Shown here piece by piece: positions 27,180 through 30,405 of a stretch of DNA of 30,405 nt. The notes below the pieces were generated by a model. The model ran no database searches, was not told where the DNA came from, and saw only the letters and a list, made by a program, of their open reading frames with translations. The stretch comes from Dunaliella salina (lineage: Eukaryota; Chlorophyta; Chlorophyceae; Chlamydomonadales; Dunaliellaceae). The stretch is from contig MU069488.1 in NCBI GenBank assembly GCA_002284615.2, forward strand, positions 228,786 through 259,190. Reading direction: 5' to 3'. The stretch's first letter is position 1. The number at the start of each line of letters is the position of its first letter. The position numbers were made by a program, and so were the translations under genes.

Positions 27180-28248
27180 GCAAGCAATGATGACTCACCA
27201 ACAGTGCACATTAGCTGTCCTTGAGGCGGATTCTACAGCTGTCCAATGCGGTTGATCGCGCAAAGTGAAGGCTGACCCAGGGTTACCTTAATTCATGGGA
27301 CAGAGGGCCATGCTGTTTACCAGCATGCTGCCTGGCATTTCCCTGCAACCTTTTTTTTTCACCATAGAAGATGGTTTCTGTGTCCGATTAGCTCCTCGCA
27401 TGTCCGCAAGAAATGAAGCTACAATGCCAGCATATCTTATCCTCAAGGTGCTTTCATGTCACGGCATCAAAAAGAACAAGGGCAACGAAGGCATCCATGA
27501 AAGCTCATTCCATCATTGTCATTGTAAAGCCCAACCCTACACCCATAATACCTGCCCCTTGCAGTTCTTGAGAAGCCCACCACACATTGGTACTCACCAC
27601 TTCTGGTGCATCCACCAAACAACACGCGCTGTACAAGCAAACACGAACAAAACGTGGGCAACAAGCCCAGAGCAAAACAGGTACGAGGTGCATGGCTGGT
27701 TGGACGAAAATGCCCCAAAAACGAGTTGCAGCTGGATCGGCAAGACGCAAGGAGAAGAAGAGGAAAAGGTTGAGCCCTCAGAATGAACCCCGACGTCCCT
27801 AAGGAACTGGGGTTCAAAAGTGGAACAGCAGGGCTTATACAGCCCATGGTCTGCTATTCAGCTCCCTGATGTCCCCTCAAAGCCTAATCCAGTCACCTCC
27901 AGTCAGACTCAAAGCCAATCACCTCGCACCCAGGACCAGCTGGCACTCGTCACCCACTTGGCAGCAGTGCTGCATTGCACACACTGACAACACCACAGAA
28001 CAAGGGCACAGCACTATGCGTGCCGTCAAGCATAAAAAAGGACATTGGCGCGCGCAATCCGTGTCCCTGCAGCACCAACAACTGTGCAGCATAAGGGCCC
28101 AGGGGACAGGGAATCATGATGCGCGGGTCTGCGTGGGCTACCAGCCAGCATCAGGCTCACCAGTTTCACATGCTCTGATTGAGAGCTGAAATCTTGCTAC
28201 CAGCTTAATTTCTCGCTTGGTAAGCGCCAGCAGCTACTTGGGGTGAGC
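27180..28248. other. no supported gene; 3' flank of Cpn60 beta
   Basis: Short overlapping ORFs occur on both strands around 27295-27850, without recognised domains. The part next to 28249 is the 3' UTR of the chaperonin gene. I see no clear TGTAA polyadenylation signal on the minus strand within 150 bp. Confidence 0.4.
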
Positions 28249-28380
28249 TTAGTAATCGTAGTCACCAGCAGCACCAGCGGCTGCGACAGGCTCAGCCTCA
28301 GGGATCTCAGTCACGATGACGTCTGCCAACAGGAAGGTCTTGGCCACGCTAACGGAGTTCTCCATCGTGCAGCGCACCAC
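28249..28380 (-). CDS. CPN60B: chloroplast chaperonin 60 subunit beta, last exon
   Basis: Minus-strand exon of 44 codons including TAA (28249-28251). It starts directly after an intron acceptor (CTCCCTCAG) with [20 protein letters not shown] and continues [11 protein letters not shown] to an Ala/Gly-rich end, [26 protein letters not shown] is the hallmark C-terminal helix and strand of plastid Cpn60 beta. GroEL has [22 protein letters not shown] in the same place. The protein is a subunit of the stromal chaperonin that folds imported proteins, including the Rubisco large subunit. The intron is phase 0. The alpha subunit is less likely because VVRC and VAKTFL are beta-type. Confidence 0.93.
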   Translation of the reverse strand: MVRCTMENSVSVAKTFLLADVIVTEIPEAEPVAAAGAAGDYDY

Positions 28381-30174
28381 CTGAGGGAGCATGTGGGTGT
28401 GCGAAGGGTCGCTTGGGATGTGCCTCTTCCACCAAGATGGCCAAAAACATGCCCTGAGTGCCTGCCCATCATCATCGCAGCTGGATACGCGGACAGGATG
28501 TATGTGCAGGTTCACCTCTCGCACTGCATGAGGTGACTCCCACCCGCAACCTGTCCAATTACCCTTTGTATCCTGCTTTGCCCGCCAAACAACATTTGAA
28601 TGTATGTCCTGCAGCGTCGTGCAGCTCTGCTTGCCAAACAACGTGTGAGTAGCCGCCCTGCCTTGCAACAGCTGTGAGGCCTACTTGCCAGTTGGAGCCC
28701 GTTATAAATTGATCTTGGCCAGGCTGGACCTTGCTCACGCACGACTATGCGTTGCATCACTATTGTCCGAGCCCTACTTGACTCCCATACACGCAGCAGC
28801 GGTCACAGAGAGCCCATACCACCACCACCACCATGTGGCTTCCTTGCCTTGCAGCTGCTGTGCTACACCTGTTGTGCAACACGTCCATATGCAGCTCACA
28901 ATGTAGCGGACATCAGAGAGTGCACCACCGCCTCCACACAGCACGCATTGCAGCTGCTGTGCTACAACTCCTGTGTAAGATGCCCATGCGGCTCACATTG
29001 TAGCACACATCACAGTGTGCGCCACAACCTCTATGCGGCTTGCATTGCAGTTGCTGTACTAGATCTGATGCGCACCTCATACATTTGCGGCTCACCTAGT
29101 GGCAGACATCGGAGTGTGCACCACCGCCATCGTGTGGCTTGCACTGCAGTTTCTGTGCCAGGTCTACTGTGCAACACAGTCATCTGGCTTTCATTGTTGC
29201 AGGCATCACAGTGTGCACCACCACCACCACCACCATGGGGCTTAAATTGCAGCTGCTGTGCTCGATCTCTTGTGCAACATGTCCATTCGCGGCCCACATT
29301 GTAGCAGACATCACAGCATGCACCACCACTAGCACCTGCACCACCAGCACCACCACCACGGAGCACCTGCCGAGCAGCTGCTTTGTACCATTCATTGTGT
29401 GACTCGCCCAATTCCAGCACGCCTTGCAGCAATCTGCTGTGCAACTCGCCACAAATGGACAAGTTGCACAGTATGTGCAGCACAGCAGCTGCGATGTGAG
29501 CCACATGGTGGTGATGGCGCACGCTGCGATACCTGCCGGAAAGCTGACAGGGTGTCAGCGTCATGGCAGACATCACAGTGTGCGCCACCGCCTCCATGAG
29601 GCTTGTACTGCAGCCGCTGTGCTAGACACGCACTGTGCAACTTGCCCGCATGCGGATCACACTGTAGCAGACATCCAAGTTTTACCACCGCCTCCATGGG
29701 GTTTGTAATGCAGTTCCTGTGCCATGTCTACAGGTCAAAATTGCACGTCAAGCAGACTGCCACAACGCAGCAGATCGTGTCACACCCACCAGTTGAATCA
29801 GCGTGTAAAGTAAGGAGGGCAAGGTTGGCTCCTCAGTGGAGCTGGGCTTGCAGTGCAGCTTTTTGTCTGAACTTGTGGCTGGATTTGTATTTGTGCGGGC
29901 ATAGCGTGGTGGCTCCCATGCCAGCACTTGTAGCAGGCATTTGCATGTCAAGCAGATGACGACAGATGGGGAATGATGACATGCGCTCACCTTAGTGGGG
30001 CGATAGACCCGCGGTTGAATTTGCATCAATAATGTTATGAAGCGCCTGCACCAGGCGTAGCATGGTGGCGCCCATGCTAGCACGCACAGCAGGCATTTAA
30101 GCAATACTGAGCATACTGTGACAAATGACATGTCAAGCAGATTGTGGTAGATGGGGAATGGTGAATGTGCTTAC
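28381..30174 (-). other. intron of Cpn60 beta, repeat-filled (1,794 bp)
   Basis: The donor is AAG then GTAAGC at 30175/30174 and the acceptor is CTCCCTCAG then GTG at 28381/28380, both canonical. It joins DPTK to VVRC without loss of frame. More than half of it is tandem repeat. Confidence 0.9.
28830..29740. repeat. ~99-bp intronic minisatellite with one inverted stretch
   Basis: Units contain CATTGCAGCTGCTGTGCTA, CTGTGCAAC, GGCTCACATTGTAGCAGAC and CATCACAGTGTGCACCACC. The GCAG anchor recurs at 28851, 28950, 29047, 29146, 29249, then 29610 and 29710, that is every 97-103 bp except for one gap. In the gap, about 29400-29550, the unit runs in reverse orientation. Confidence 0.85.
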
Positions 30175-30195
30175 CTTGGTGGGGTCAATGATGCC
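29895..30195 (-). repeat. duplicated exon end and splice donor in the Cpn60 beta intron
   Basis: The sequence around the true donor (30058-30195) is repeated imperfectly at 29895-30015. The shared run is GTCAAGCAGAT, GATGGGGAATG, then CTTACCTTGGTGGGG in the true copy and CTCACCTTAGTGGGG in the second. The second copy keeps a potential GT donor (29989-29990 on the minus strand), with a decayed remnant of the exon end before it. Confidence 0.75.
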
Positions 30196-30270
30196 AGCCT
30201 CCAGCAGGTCCTGGTACACATCAGTGGCAGCGTTGTAGCCGTAGTTGGGGGTGTTCAGGTTCTCCATCAC
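30175..30270 (-). CDS. CPN60B: chloroplast chaperonin 60 subunit beta, penultimate exon
   Basis: Minus-strand exon of exactly 32 codons, phase 0 on both sides, from [20 protein letters not shown] to AGIIDPTK. The acceptor is CATGCGTGCAG and the donor GTAAGC. [23 protein letters not shown] is the conserved equatorial-domain segment of group I chaperonins, where the GYNAA part helps to form the nucleotide pocket. It joins directly to VVRC of the last exon, as expected for plastid Cpn60 beta. The gene continues beyond the right edge. Confidence 0.95.
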
Positions 30271-30292
30271 CTGCACGCATGTTCAGAAATTG

Positions 30293-30405
30293 AGGGTGTT
30301 GCACTTGTGTGCGTGCCTGAGTCCTGGGAGAAGAGGGTGTATCACTTGTGTGAGAGCCTGAGTATTGGGAGAAGAGGGTGTATCACTTGTGTGAGAGCCT
30401 GAGTC
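30293..30405. repeat. 41-bp tandem repeat in the next Cpn60 beta intron
   Basis: Almost three units of 41 bp (GAGGGTGTATCACTTGTGTG, then AGAGCCTGAGT, then a GGGAGAA end) run to the window edge. The first differs slightly, the second and third are nearly identical. The array continues past the window. Confidence 0.85.

Noticed and set aside
27295..27847. 163-codon plus-strand and 126-codon minus-strand ORFs
   Set aside because: They overlap on opposite strands and neither shows a domain or clear splice context.
1..30405. Non-standard genetic code (TAA/TAG as Gln), suggested by long frames interrupted by single stops in LINE copy D
   Set aside because: TGA, TAG and TAA all occur as interruptions. 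One Trp codon became TGA in one copy and TAG in another, and frameshifts are also present. The intact genes end normally at TAA or TAG.

Overview
The window looks like nuclear DNA of a green alga (Chlorophyta), mid-GC and rich in repeats. The best lineage evidence is at the right edge: two minus-strand exons encode the C-terminus of the plastid chaperonin Cpn60 beta, with canonical GT-AG introns in phase 0. Consistent with this, the dominant repeat is a non-LTR retrotransposon with the dual-endonuclease plan (apurinic endonuclease plus restriction-like endonuclease) that is known as Dualen/RandI from Chlamydomonas. I cannot name the species.

Layout. (1) 1-561, minus: an open frame running off the left edge, ending in a poly-glutamine array made by a 24-bp repeat. 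(2) 1389-4800, plus: four decayed, mostly 5'-truncated Dualen-like copies lying almost head to tail. (3) 5757-7319, minus: an intact 520-codon gene with eleven CCHC zinc knuckles, a duplicated 5' end that creates a short upstream ORF, and a roughly 62-bp minisatellite just upstream. (4) 8240-10600: small retroelement remnants and a tRNA-derived SINE-like piece. (5) 11137-22445, minus: a nearly full-length Dualen-like element of about 8.6 kb (copy D), with two truncated copies (C and B) abutting it head to tail. (6) 22446-27180: a (TG)n tract, a remarkable palindromic cluster, and fragments of two other LINE families (called X and Y here). (7) 28249-30405, minus: the two Cpn60 beta exons and their repeat-filled introns.

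Copy D is broken by frameshifts and stops, but in order it still shows: the end of an APE endonuclease, reverse transcriptase, a Ser/Pro/Thr-rich tail with a 76-codon duplication, a PHD finger, a region that may be an adenine-methyltransferase-like domain, RNase H with all four acidic residues, and a CCHC/RHN/PD-(D/E)XK restriction-like endonuclease. Comparing copies A, B, C, D and F inside the window gives internal evidence for the mechanism: a 53-bp insertion flanked by a 7-bp target-site duplication, with the empty site preserved in another copy; a conserved 3'-UTR hairpin in two subfamilies; a CTTTT-type 3' tail; and truncated copies that start exactly at the tail of the previous one.

Only three host loci are supported: the left-edge poly-Q ORF, the zinc-knuckle gene and Cpn60 beta. 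The long plus-strand ORFs over the zinc-knuckle gene and over copy D are antisense shadows.
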